Below are positions 24,328-34,614 of a DNA stretch of 34,614 bases, piece after piece; the first letter of the stretch is position 1; each line of letters starts with the position of its first letter. The DNA lies in contig JNEM01011182.1 of assembly GCA_000697335.1 (NCBI GenBank), positions 1 to 34,614 of the forward strand, written 5' to 3'. The notes under the pieces were generated by a model. That model was given only the letters and a program-made list of their open reading frames with translations. It did no database searches and had not been told where the DNA came from. This stretch comes from Conidiobolus incongruus B7586. Taxonomy: Eukaryota > Entomophthoromycota > Entomophthoromycetes > Entomophthorales > Conidiobolaceae. Made by a program: the position numbers and the translations under genes.

Positions 24328-24711
24328 TATTATATAATTTAACAAAATTTAAAAAACTAAAGTAGTTATAGATAAATTAAAATTATTGAAATATTATTAA
24401 AAGAATAGTTTTTTACAATAGATTATTATAGTTTATAAATCTTATTTTATATAATATTTTACTTATATATATATATATAAATATTAGGTTAAGTTAAAAC
24501 AATCCCCTATATAAATTCTAATAAACAAATATTCTATTAATAAACAAAATATTAATTATTATAATAAATTATAACAGTATATAGTTTTCTTATTTAATTT
24601 TTAATATTAAACTAATTAATAAAAAGTTTTATATTTTTTTAAATAACACTATCTTTAATTGGTTTATTTATTATAAATGAAAAAATATCCATTATTTTAC
24701 ATAATAAATAT

Positions 24712-24983
24712 AAAATATATAAAGTTTAACTTGTAAAATATTTTCAATATTGAAAAACTAGAAAATGTTATTATATTTAATACATTTATTAGATTATAAC
24801 TTATCTGATTATAATTGTTTTAGGCAATTAACAATTATACTTACAAGAAAAAAATTCTTGCAAACAAATTATATTTGTTAGTAAAATAACAAATTTCAGT
24901 CTTTAATAAAAGATGCTATTTTTTAAATATTAGAAGCTTGCCAAAAATATAGCAAAGAGCTATTAATAATAAAAGAGAATATT
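24712..24983 (+). repeat. Dispersed repeat, copy 2
   Basis: This is the partner of 14721-14951. Shared landmarks in order are AAAATATAT-AAAGTTTAA, TTTAATA...AGATTAT, a GGCAAT string, CTTTAATAAAA, and the best block TGCCAAAAATATAGCAAAG at 24939. It is about 40 bp longer than copy 1 because of gaps. Both copies are on the plus strand. Confidence 0.4.
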
Positions 24984-25233
24984 AATTCTATATTATATAT
25001 TAATTTTTATAAATCATATCAATATTTTTATTATATTTTAATTTTAAAATTGTGCCATTATTTAATTTCTATGTTAATATATTAATCATTTGCATATAAA
25101 TATGTTATATTTGAAGTAAAAATTTTTTCATTATTGAGAATTAAATAGAATAATAGACAAAATAATTTGAATACAATATAACTTTTCAATATTATCAATT
25201 ATTATAAGGTTAATTATAATTAATTTGCTCTCT

Positions 25234-25605
25234 TTAATTACTGTGAGAAATTCCAGTATCTTCAAAACTATAGATATATAATTCAGTATTAGTAATTATC
25301 CAATCATTTGGAAATTTTCCTAATTTAATCGATAACTTTTAAGTGAATATATCAAGAACACTAATTCTAGAATTATCTTTGTTTAAATTGAACCAATAAT
25401 AATGGTGCACTTCCTCTTAAGTATAATGATAATATTTGGAAATCCCTTGATGTTTAGTACCATCGATATTAACATATTCTGGATACTTAACGTGTAACTG
25501 ATGATGAATTAAATATCTACTATCTTGATGCTTACCTGTCAAAAACAATATTCAATCTGCTAAGCGTATTACTTCAGATTCGTCATCATCATGTATTGTT
25601 CTCAT
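25234..25605 (-). pseudogene. Coding relic with in-frame stops only
   Basis: From an ATG at 25605 one minus-strand frame runs 124 codons with coding-like content (HDDDESEVIRLAD, HHQLHVKYPEYVNIDGTKHQ, YWFNLNKDNSRISVLDIF, FPNDWIITNTELYIYSFEDTG). It is interrupted by three internal stops (one TGA, two TAA) but apparently by no frameshift. The alternation of Tyr/Trp-rich strands with acidic turns hints at a beta-propeller (Kelch-like) fold, but this is weak. The genuine genes here end in TAA or TGA, so recoding is unlikely. It lies about 800 bp beyond the 3' end of the SVP26 gene. Confidence 0.5.
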
Positions 25606-25735
25606 TAACACTCAATTTTCTAACATTTTAAAATATTTTTTTGATATATCAAATTTATAATTATGCGATTAAGTTTAATTATTATTAGCTTGCACTTATA
25701 CATAACTTATAATTTTAAAATAATGTAACAATTAG

Positions 25736-25980
25736 TTAAGCTTCAGAGTTCGCCCAGAAAGGTGAATATACAAAACATATTCCCATCTGAGATATCTGAG
25801 CGATCTCACATATATTCTCGAGTTTGTGATATACATCATTTATCAAGTCATTGAATCCAGAAATATATATACCTATTGTTACTCTGGTACTTTTTCTGAA
25901 ATATAATGGCGTAAATTTGGGTTGGTTGAGATCATCGCATAAATGGTGTATGTGACGGTCTCAACAACCTTTAAAAAATA
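25736..25980 (-). pseudogene. Two exon-like coding relics
   Basis: The minus strand reads VVETVTYTIYAMISTNPNL in one frame (about 25970-25890). After a TTTCAG acceptor-like site at 25896-25901 it continues in a second frame with ISGFNDLINDVYHKLENI and ICFVYSPFWANSEA, then TAA at 25736. Both are clearly richer in C/G than the flanks. No joining donor is evident. They may belong with the relic at 25234-25605, which follows on the same strand. The family is not recognised. Confidence 0.4.
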
Positions 25981-26410
25981 TTGATAATATAGTTAATATA
26001 TAGTCATTCATTTAAACAAAATCCATAAACTTTGTAAACACAATGTTGTTTTGAAAATTATTGATTTAAAAGACTATAACTTTTAAAAAATATAAAGATC
26101 TTTCAATTTAAACCTATACAAATGGAAGCTAGTTGATTATTAGGTATTATAACAAACTTTAAAAAACTGTTTCTCATTTAATAGATTCAAAACAAATCAA
26201 GATTGATGTGAAGAGTCAAACAATAACAAATTTACTTGAAATTAATTTACTAAACAATTAAATGATAAGTCAATATTTCAAACTTAATAAAATTTACTGT
26301 ATTTTTTTTATAATTTTTTTTTCAATTTCGAATAAATCAATAAACAATATTAAAATGAATCTAGTTTCATATAATTATCATTTTAAAAAATACAAATACA
26401 GTATTTACTA

Positions 26411-27176
26411 TTAATACGCTTTAGGACGATCTTCAGAATCGTCGATAAAAAAACTTCGAATTTGTTGAGATATGCTCACTCTTCCCGATTTGGATTTGGC
26501 TCGGATATGAGGATCTATAAAGTAATAATTAATTATCTTAATGATTATATATAATATTTTTAAATTACTCGTAGATGGTAAACTAGTCAAGGGAGTGGTG
26601 CAGCTGAGTAAAAGACCAATTGGTACCAACCAAATAATGATAACAAAAAAGCACAACATTTCCCACGTCGTCAAATGTACTAAGGGGTGATTATAAGGTC
26701 TCGAATGTACTAAGAAAATTTCATAGAACCATAAGAAGTGGTTAATTAAAGTCATCGCTAATCCGAAAATTAATAGAAATCGAATTTTAGGGATTGAATG
26801 AATATTTACCATAAGTTAAAACGATTTCTAGGGATTCCACTTCCAATAGAGGAATTTTCTTGAGAGAGTACAAGAACAAAAACTGAGTAAGAAATGTGAT
26901 AGCGCTAGCAATTTTTGGGAAACCGCCAGTCACTGCTAATAAAAAACTTAAAACCATATTAATCTATTTTTCTTTCATTAGCTATCTGGAAATGATTAGA
27001 AAAATAATTATAACATTTACCCCTATTAATATTTTAAAAACCAGTTTGGACTTTTTAGGGAATTCTTCAATAAGGTCAGATATGAAGAAAAGACCTTGAG
27101 CGAAACAGATTAGAGTGAACCAAATTAACAGTCCTCCTCCTATTATGGATAATAAAAGAGTACTAAACCCTGCCAT
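26411..27176 (-). CDS. SVP26: SVP26/TEX261-family ER-Golgi membrane protein, four exons
   Basis: Svp26 is a polytopic membrane protein of the early secretory pathway. In yeast it acts as a cargo adaptor that loads certain Golgi mannosyltransferases into COPII vesicles. Exons on the minus strand are 27176-27021, 26963-26810, 26757-26569 and 26514-26411. Introns are 57, 52 and 54 bp (GTAAAT, GTAAAT and GTAATT donors), phases 0, 1 and 1. The product is 200 aa, matching human TEX261 (196) and yeast (228). Landmarks are QGLFFISDLIEEF at about 27-39 (yeast GLYYISELVEE), GGFPK at 64-68, LINHFLWF near 107-114 (yeast LNHYFWF), a WLVP-containing last membrane span and LPST after it. There are about four hydrophobic spans and a short charged cytosolic tail ending DRPKAY. 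The distance from LIEE to GFP equals that in human TEX261, which supports the first intron. Confidence 0.9.
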
Positions 27177-29324
27177 CTGAGAATTCTAATTATTTATAAA
27201 ATTTTGCTTTAAATTATCAGAGTTTTTTATTTGTATATAATAAATTCAATATTTTATGGAATTTAAAATATTAGTTTAGTTGAATACAATAATACTTTTA
27301 ATTGTTGTTATTGGCCTTAACTGTAATTTATGAACTAGGGTTTGAGGTCGTAAATTATGGGTGTCATTTCAATATATGAAATAACAAAGATTGTCACAAT
27401 GTCTAAATTGACAGAAATTTTTAATTTTTATAGTTTTAGTATGAAAAGTATTATTAAATGATTTTATACTATTTAGATTAAAGGATTTTTAATTATATAT
27501 TCAATTCGAATCAAAAATATAATTTGACAATAATCACTAATATAAAAATTCATTTATAAGTTGATGAATATTAAAACTAAATTATAAAAACAGTTTAATA
27601 TATTGCTTTATAACAATAACTAAAACATTTCTAATAGAAATCTAATCATTTTCCAAATAAAACCTATTATACATTTTAATAAAATTTTCGAGCAAGTCAA
27701 GAATCAATTATCACCATAACAAACAATGAAATGTCTAAAAACTAAAAAAATCAATTAATACTCAGTAATATAAATTTTCAAATTTTTAACGAAATTTTCG
27801 AAATTTGCGCGGATATTTAACATTTTATTTTTTGATCATTTGATTAAAACAAGTAAAAATTTGAAATATTTCTTTTTTAGTATAGTCATAAAAACATTAC
27901 TAGAGAACTGACTGATTTCTAATAATAGACTATGTTAGCCAATTATTTTTTATCAAACATTTCTCGTAGTACAGTTTAATTTGATTACTTTTTTTAATTA
28001 TCATACCTGATATAGATAATTGGTTAAAATAAATTATTGATGACAATAACGATATTGGTTTCCAATATCAAGTTTATAAACAAATATGTTTATATTTTAT
28101 ATTATATTAACTTTGTTTTAGAATAAATATTATGGAATTTATTCACCACAATTTAATATTATTTTAAAATAAAAATTGGCGGAACATTGTCCAACTATTT
28201 AAATACTCAAAAAGGAAACTGAATCGAATTTGGTATGTTCTCTATAAATCTACAAATAGACTTTATCGTAGCTTTCTGAAATTTAAACCAATTTTAGAAA
28301 ATCACAATTATCAAAGCCAAAGAATAATGATATCATCTTTAAACATGGATTGATTACAGTTTCAATTCACAACGATGACACTAGTTATACTATTAATGAA
28401 ATCATTCTGACTTTTTGATACTTCTTTCTACAAAGATTGTAAGTAAAATATCGAAATCAAAAATATCTTTCAAGCTTTTTATTTTGTGTTAAGATTATTA
28501 TTGAATAGCAAGTAATCAATTTATTTTATACTGAATACTATTTATGGATTTGGAATAAATTGAACATTTAAATTGAAATCGAATAAATCCTGTTAATAAA
28601 CAAGATTTAAAGATGGTAAATACTGAAGAAAAGTTCTATTTTCATAGTTGTTATAAGAACGTGATTTTAATATAACTGTAATAAAGTGGCCAATATTAGC
28701 CAAAATATGGCTGCTAGTATGGGGGAGGAATTAATTAGATATTTTGGGCTTAATGAAAATGAAACTGTTAACGCTGACAAACCAATCGAATTAATGTTTG
28801 CTGTAGATTGAAATTGATCAATCTGTGACCTATAGCCAAATTTATATTTACACACTAGAATTAATAAATCTGCATGATAATAAAATCTAATCTGAGATAT
28901 TCATTCAATAAATAATAATCAGAGTGAAATATTCAACTCATAAATTTAAGATGCACATGAAAATATGTTAAATCTTAAGAGAATTTCCAATATGACCCCA
29001 ATTTTGCATTTATTAAATTTAACTAAGTCAGTATAAATAATGATTGAGGTAGATAGAATTTAAGAAATTAATGAAATGGGTTTCCAATTGAGTTATTCAT
29101 TGTAACACACAATTCAAAGAATACTATCATCAGCCTTATCACAATCCATTCATCAAATTCTAATTGGTATCAATTTAATAATTCTAATATAAAGTTCTTT
29201 GTTAATTTTTATATTGTGTTATTAATTATTTTTTTACTATTTTAAATTTGCCAAAATAACTCTAAAAAAAAGATTCAGAAATTCAATTCGCTTAAAATTC
29301 AATTCGGTTAGTTCTAAAACTAAG
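27177..29324. other. Divergent intergenic region with coding-like patches
   Basis: This lies between the starts of SVP26 (minus) and the Osh1 homologue (plus), so it must contain both promoters. Most is A/T desert. From about 28170 to 28850 the composition and open frames look partly coding (see the relic entry). I see no repeat or RNA gene. Confidence 0.5.
28296..28811 (+). pseudogene. Unidentified coding-like segments, probably relic
   Basis: After an acceptor-like CCAATTTTAG, a frame from 28296 runs open to a TGA at 28416-28418 and contains HGLITVSIHNDDTSYTINE. A second open piece, 28686-28811, reads VANISQNMAASMG and then EELIRYFGLNENETVNAD, ending FAVD-TGA. Codon content looks genuine, but the two pieces cannot be joined by a plausible intron, and stops lie between them. 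It is either a decayed gene or a small gene whose structure I failed to solve. The family is not recognised. Confidence 0.35.
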
Positions 29325-32300
29325 ATGAGCGAGTTACCAAATAATGTCGACCAATTGAGTTTGGGTGGTCACTCTCCAACTGCCAGTGTGCTCACAGTCC
29401 CTAATACTACCGAACCTGAAAGTACAATAGAACTAGCCTATTTATTATTGACTATATTGATTTTATTATTTAATATTTAGATCCCGAAGCTGCTTTAATT
29501 CATTTTAAAATGCTGGAAGCTTTGAGAACAGGTATTTTTATTTATATAACATTCCGATTCGTCTTATTTAATATAATATCAATCAGAAAATATTGATCAA
29601 ATTCAAGAACTTTGGACGAATTGGCCTAAAAACAAAGAAGGAGGTTATACTACACCCCTTCATCTTTCTGTATTATCTTCCGATTTACAAGTTAACAAGG
29701 CCGTATTAGCTTTACCTGACCTAGATATCAATCAGCAAGATTCTTTGGGGAATACTGCTCTACATCAAGCATCAAAAGCTGGACGACTTGCTGTTGTCAA
29801 ACTCCTTTTGGAACAACCTAATATTAATGACTTTTTGGACAATAAGGCAGGTCGTAATATTGTTGATGTTGCTAAAACTAACGATATTATTCAATTAATC
29901 CATGGTAATATATAAATTAACTATGTTGTTATTTTTTTATTTAAAGTACAATTTTTTACTAATATTTTTGAATTTTATTAGATAATAGAAAACAATTCAT
30001 TCTTGATCGTACAGTGTTTTTAGAAGCTCATCTATCTCAACCTACACAGCAAAATTTGGCTCAAATTGTTCAATTCTTCACAACGCATCCTCGCCATTCT
30101 TTACTCGATGTAAATCATCGCCATCCTTTGACCGGTTACACCGCTCTACATCTTGCTACTTTGTTAGATGATGCTAATCAAGTTTCCAAACTTCTTTCAG
30201 TTGGCGCCAATGCTTTCTCGAGAGATAAAAAAGGCAAAACTCCCATCGATTTAGCTAAATCTGATCAAGTCAAGACAATGTTAAAGAGTAAGATTTAAAT
30301 TCAAAAATACGAAACTGGTTGATTAATCTTCCGACTTGTTATAGATTCTAATGCTAATTTAATCATCAATGAACCTGGCCACGCTCCTCGTATGGAAGGT
30401 GTCTTGAAGAAATGGACCAATCTTGCTGGTGGTAACAAAAATAGATGGTTTGTCTTGGAAAACGGTATTCTTTCTTATTACAAGAGTAGAGAAGACACTG
30501 CAAATGCTTGTCGTGGATCCATTAATGTGATGAATGCTCATTTAAAACTTGATCCCAATGATCCTTGTAAATTTGATGTGATCGGAAGAGATTCTACAAG
30601 ATTCCACTTGAGAGCTAACACTTTATCTGAAGCAAAGCAATGGATTATGGGTATTACTACTGCCAAATCACAACAAAATCCTGTATTGCGCAAAGAGCAT
30701 CTTGGTACTGTGAATCTTGACAAGAACTCAAGTTCCACTGACAGTCAAAACTACTTGGCAAGTCCCTCTCTCGACCGTCTGTTCAACTTTTCTAACAATG
30801 GTAAGTCATCTCCACTCAATATTGATCGAGAAAAAGCTTCAATTCACTCTGAAGAATCCGATATTCCCAATCGCGATACTATTGATATGAACGAACATTC
30901 TACTACTGTCCAATTTGATATTCTTGAAAAACTTTTGCTCTCTCTTAAGACCACTTTGAGCAAAGACCCTATTGATACTAACGAAGTTGATCGACTTTTA
31001 ACCGCCATTTCGCAGTCCCGTCAAACTCTATATACATCTCACCAAAAGATTGTTGAAATGTATCAACAAAGAGAAAACTACTGGCAACGCAAGTACCAAA
31101 AAGAAGCCGACCATAATGAACTCTGGAGTGAAAGTTTACGTACTTTAGCAATGGAGAATCAAAGCATTTTGGATGCTTTGGAAAAAACAAAAGCTCTTGA
31201 ATCAAAATTGGACAAATCCGCTAAATCTTCAGATAATGATGCTGCGCTAAACTCTATTCCTGAAGAACCTGTGGGTCCTTCTTTTGATGATGATGACAAT
31301 GATATTTTTTATGATGCTGAAGGCGATTCGGAATTCTTCAATACTGAAGATGAACAGCAACCCATCCACGAAGAACCAGCTGAAACTATTGAAGAGACTG
31401 AACAACCACAACAATTGGAAAAGACAATTTCTAAAAGTAGCACCACAGTTTCTGCCATTAAAACTTCCTTGGCCAAATCGTTTCAAGGTTATCCTACTGA
31501 GGGTAAATTCAGAACAAATCTCAAGTACTTCAAAGATGGTGCCAAGCCTCCAAGCATTTCTTTATGGGCTATTCTTAAAAATTCCATTGGTAAAGATTTG
31601 ACAAAAATCACTTTACCAGTATTTTTCAATGAACCTAGCTCAATGTTACAAAGAATGGCTGAAGATATGGAATATAGTCGTCTTTTAGATATTGCTAGTC
31701 GACAGGTTGGTAGTGCTGAAAGAACTATGTGGGTAATGGCCTTTGCTATGAGTAATTATTCAAGTACTGCTGGTCGTATTGCCAAACCTTTCAATCCTCT
31801 TTTGGGTGAAACTTTTGAATATTGTCGTCCTGATCTCGGCTACAGATATATCTCCGAGCAAGTTAGCCACCACCCTCCTATTAGTGCCTGTTACTGTGAA
31901 TCTCCTAATTATGTATTAGCCACTGAAGTTAATGTTAAATCTGCTTTCTGGGGTAAATCCTTTGAGATGATGCCCACTGGTGTTTGTCATGTATTCCTTA
32001 AAGTACATGCAGATAGAAAAGAAGGACAAGAAATTCCAGTTGAACACATCTCTTGGAAGAAGGTCACCACTGCTGTTACAAATTTAATTGTTGGTAACCC
32101 CACTATTGAACATTATGGTGATATGATTGTTACAAATCATAAGACTGGAGATGTCGTTAGATTAACCTTCAAGTCCAATGGATGGTTAAGCTCTGACCGT
32201 AATGTACTTGAGGGTGAAGTTACAAGTGCCCAAACTGGTAAGGTTGAATGGACATTAAGTGGTCATTGGGATAAATCTTTAATCGCCAAGCGCGTTGGAG

Positions 32301-32857
32301 TAAAGAATGTATCTCAATCTCTCGATGCCGATGCTCACTCAGATGCCACTAGCCATAAACTCTCAGAATTCTTAAAGGATCCTACAAGCTCTGATGTTGT
32401 CACATTATGGAAGCGTGCCCCCTTCCCCGAAAAGCCTTTACCTTTCAAATTGACTCCTTTCGCTGTCACCTTGAATGATATGCCAGATGACCTTAAACCT
32501 CTTCTTGCCCCTACTGATTGTCGCCTCCGACCAGATCAAAGAGCCATGGAAGAAATTAGATTCGACGAAGCTGCTGAAGAAAAAAATCGCTTAGAAGAGA
32601 AGCAACGCGCGGTACGCAAAGCTAAAGAAGCCGCCTTGCAAAACGCTCTTGCCCGCGCGCCTTCTTCAGAGCATGACGCTATCAAAAAATCATTTGCTCA
32701 CAAACCCAGATGGTTCAAGCGTGCCGTGGAACCCACTACTGGCGAAGAATGGTGGGAATTCAATCACGAGTACTGGCTCGAGCGTGAACGTGTTGCCCAA
32801 GAAAAAGCCAAGGGCAATATCGACGCTACTTGGAAAGACTGTCCCGATATTTTCTAA
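29325..32857 (+). CDS. OSH1: Osh1-type oxysterol-binding protein (ankyrin-PH-ORD), five exons
   Basis: Osh1/Osh2 proteins move sterol and PI4P between ER and Golgi, nucleus-vacuole or plasma membrane contact sites. Exons are 29325-29421, 29481-29531, 29587-29904, 29982-30287 and 30345-32857. Introns are 59, 55, 77 and 57 bp, all phase 1. The product is 1094 aa. Ankyrin repeats occupy about 65-265 (TPLHLSV, TALHQASKAGR, TALHLATLL). A PH domain runs from 274 (MEGVLKKWTN, NRWFVLENGILSYY) to about 365. An acidic linker holds FFAT-like motifs at 579-593 (FYDAE; EFFNTED) for binding the ER protein VAP/Scs2. The lipid-transfer domain (about 655-1010) has the GKDLTKITLPVFFNEP lid (GKDL at 673), the lipid-contacting KPFNPLLGETFEY, and the family signature EQVSHHPP at 762-769. 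It ends with the usual Osh tail (WFKRAVE...EWWEF...YWLERE...CPDIF). The start ATG at 29325 gives an acceptable N-terminus; the first exon is the least constrained part. Confidence 0.95.
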
Positions 32858-34614
32858 TTTGCTTATTATTCATCCTAATTGCTTAATTTTAACTATAATT
32901 TTTGGATCGAGTTCAAATTTCTTACATCCTATCACCCCTAAAATAAATCTTTTAATGTAATAATTGATTGTTTACAATAAAAATTATATTTTTCTTATGG
33001 ATTTTGACTTTTGATAGTTTTATGCTTCTGATAATCTGATCAATAGATTCTATTACTAAAATCATGTAATGACACTTTATTAATTGAATTAAATATAAAT
33101 TTCTATAAAATCTGCACAATAAATATATATATATATATTATATAATTAATATTTTTTTGTATTCACAACACTATTATATTGATAGCATACTTTTAACACT
33201 TATTAAACAACTTTTTTTATTAAGGACTAAAATTCAATATTTCACAAATTTAATCTTACGCAATTTTGCTTTCTTATAAGTATATCTCTTAGATGTTTAA
33301 AATAATAAAAATCACAATGGTTATAATCTAATCAATATATTAGTTGTAACTTTTTATATTTATTTTAATTCAGATATTTGTTGATATAACTAACTTATAT
33401 ATATTTTATAACTATTATGAAAAAACATCAAGTATCTTTATATTAGAAAACTAATTAAAAATTAATAATTTAATGTTTTTAAAATTAATAATTTTTACCT
33501 TTAAAATCTAAAAAGGATATATCACATTATAATTTATTATCAAAATTAACTTTTCTATTAATGTTTATATATTAGAATTAATAAAATTAATTGCTCTATA
33601 TTGATTTGATAATTTTTATTGATTTTAAACACAGGAAGATTATAAAAGGATTTATAATTTATTAAAATTATTTAATATAAGGGTTTGGGTTTTTAATGAT
33701 ATTTTGATAAATTTTGCTCAATAATGATTGCTTTAATTTTATTTAAGTCTTTATTTAATTATAGGATATTTATTTATACTATTATTAATTAACTCAGGTT
33801 ATAACTAAATATATAAAATATTTGTATAATTTATATTGAAATTTTTTAATTAAGCTTTAGCTATAATAATTAATAATTTTCAATTTATTTTTTAATTATT
33901 TAGTTTAAAAAATAAAAATAAATACTAATTTTTTAAAAAATAAATAAATTATGATTATTTTATCTTTTAGACTATAAAATAATAAAACTAATATTAAATG
34001 ATATTTTTTTAAATATTATTTTTTTAAATTACTTATAAATCAAAAAAAAAATTAAGATATATAATTAAGTTAATAATATTATAATATTAATCTTTTGATA
34101 TTTATTATTTAATTATCAAAACTATTAAATTAACAATATATAGTCAAATAAGTGTTTGTTAATAATAAGATTATATATATACTAGCTTATAAATTAAGTT
34201 ATAAAATTAAAATTACTTATATATTTACCTATATCTTAAATATTTTTTCATTAAATAAATTTAAATTAAAATATATAATTTTCCTATATTATTTGATTAT
34301 AACTAATTAAATTTAATTATATTTCATCAACTATTTGTTAATATATCAAAACTTAAAATTTAACTAAAATGAGTTATAAATTTAAAAATTTATAAGTTAA
34401 GGGGATATAAATATTATAATTTATATATATCATTTTTTATTGTTATATTATATATATTATAAAACTATTATATTAATATTTTGAAATTTATATTATAATA
34501 TTTAAATCTCTTTTCAAAAAAGTTTATTTATATATTAATTAACTTTATAATAAAATTAAATCAATTAATAAGATTGTTAAAATTATTAATATTAGCTAAT
34601 TTATTCTAATTAGG
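32858..34614. other. AT desert downstream of OSH1
   Basis: The OSH1 3' flank has an AATAAAAAT string near 32978 that could be a polyadenylation signal. The rest is almost pure A/T with short (AT)n runs (33123-33138). I see no genes, RNA genes or coding relics. Confidence 0.65.

Larger units (their letters stand above)
23721..25230. other. AT desert with possible transposon remains
   Basis: This is mostly pure A/T. It contains the open stretch with an HTH-like pattern at 24102-24327 and the second copy of the dispersed repeat at 24712-24983. I see no intact gene. Confidence 0.5.

Noticed and set aside
26964-27020. Reading SVP26 exon 1 through to the stop near 26982
   Set aside because: That reading loses family similarity after KILIG. 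Splicing GTAAAT at 27020 to TAG at 26964 restores it and the expected spacing.
1-34614. Alternative genetic code, suggested by relics with in-frame stops
   Set aside because: All conserved genes here end in TAA or TGA (VPS34 ends TAG) at the expected place, and none has internal stops.
1-34614. CRISPR arrays, bacterial operons, rRNA, LTR or virus-like elements
   Set aside because: No regular repeat-spacer array, operon, rRNA motif, long terminal repeat, reverse transcriptase or capsid-like sequence was recognised on either strand.

Overview
The window looks like nuclear DNA of a very A+T-rich fungus. Compact protein genes with moderate base composition sit in long intergenic deserts that are close to pure A/T. 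Three things point to fungi: an ankyrin-PH-ORD oxysterol-binding protein of the Osh1/Osh2 type, a yeast-like guanine deaminase, and many short introns of 52-109 bp, all with GTA...AG ends. The protein genes use the standard code, with TAA and TGA stops. I cannot place it more finely than 'AT-rich fungus, possibly an early-diverging (zygomycete-type) lineage'.

Layout. 1-911: AT-rich spacer. 912-5410 (-): three-exon THO2 gene (mRNA export/transcription THO complex; 1459 aa after splicing). 5411-8448: desert. 8449-8820 (+): TATA-driven 123-aa orphan gene. 8821-10689: AT-rich, with three spaced CGCCAAT motifs. 10690-11954 (-): decayed guanine deaminase copy. 11955-16152: mostly empty, with faint coding relics at 12.3-12.6 kb and one copy of a dispersed repeat at 14.7 kb. 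16153-17481 (+): intact guanine deaminase, head-to-head with its dead copy. 18466-21229 (-): four-exon VPS34 class III PI 3-kinase (847 aa). 21230-26410: 5 kb desert with a tRNA-like relic, several broken coding relics and the second copy of the dispersed repeat. 26411-27176 (-): four-exon SVP26/TEX261 gene (200 aa). 27177-29324: divergent intergenic region with unexplained coding-like stretches. 29325-32857 (+): five-exon Osh1-type gene (1094 aa). 32858-34614: AT desert.

I worked out all splice junctions by eye. They restore reading frame and family similarity in every case (12 introns in four genes). Three of the conserved genes act in membrane traffic and lipid signalling: VPS34 (PI3P), SVP26 (ER-Golgi cargo) and OSH1 (sterol/PI4P at contact sites). 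I see no operon-like organisation and regard this grouping as coincidence.

I did not find a convincing undescribed system. The most informative signals are the inverted live/dead guanine deaminase pair with patchy identity, the number of decayed coding relics in the deserts, the orphan gene with a clean promoter, and the paired FFAT-like motifs in the Osh1 homologue.
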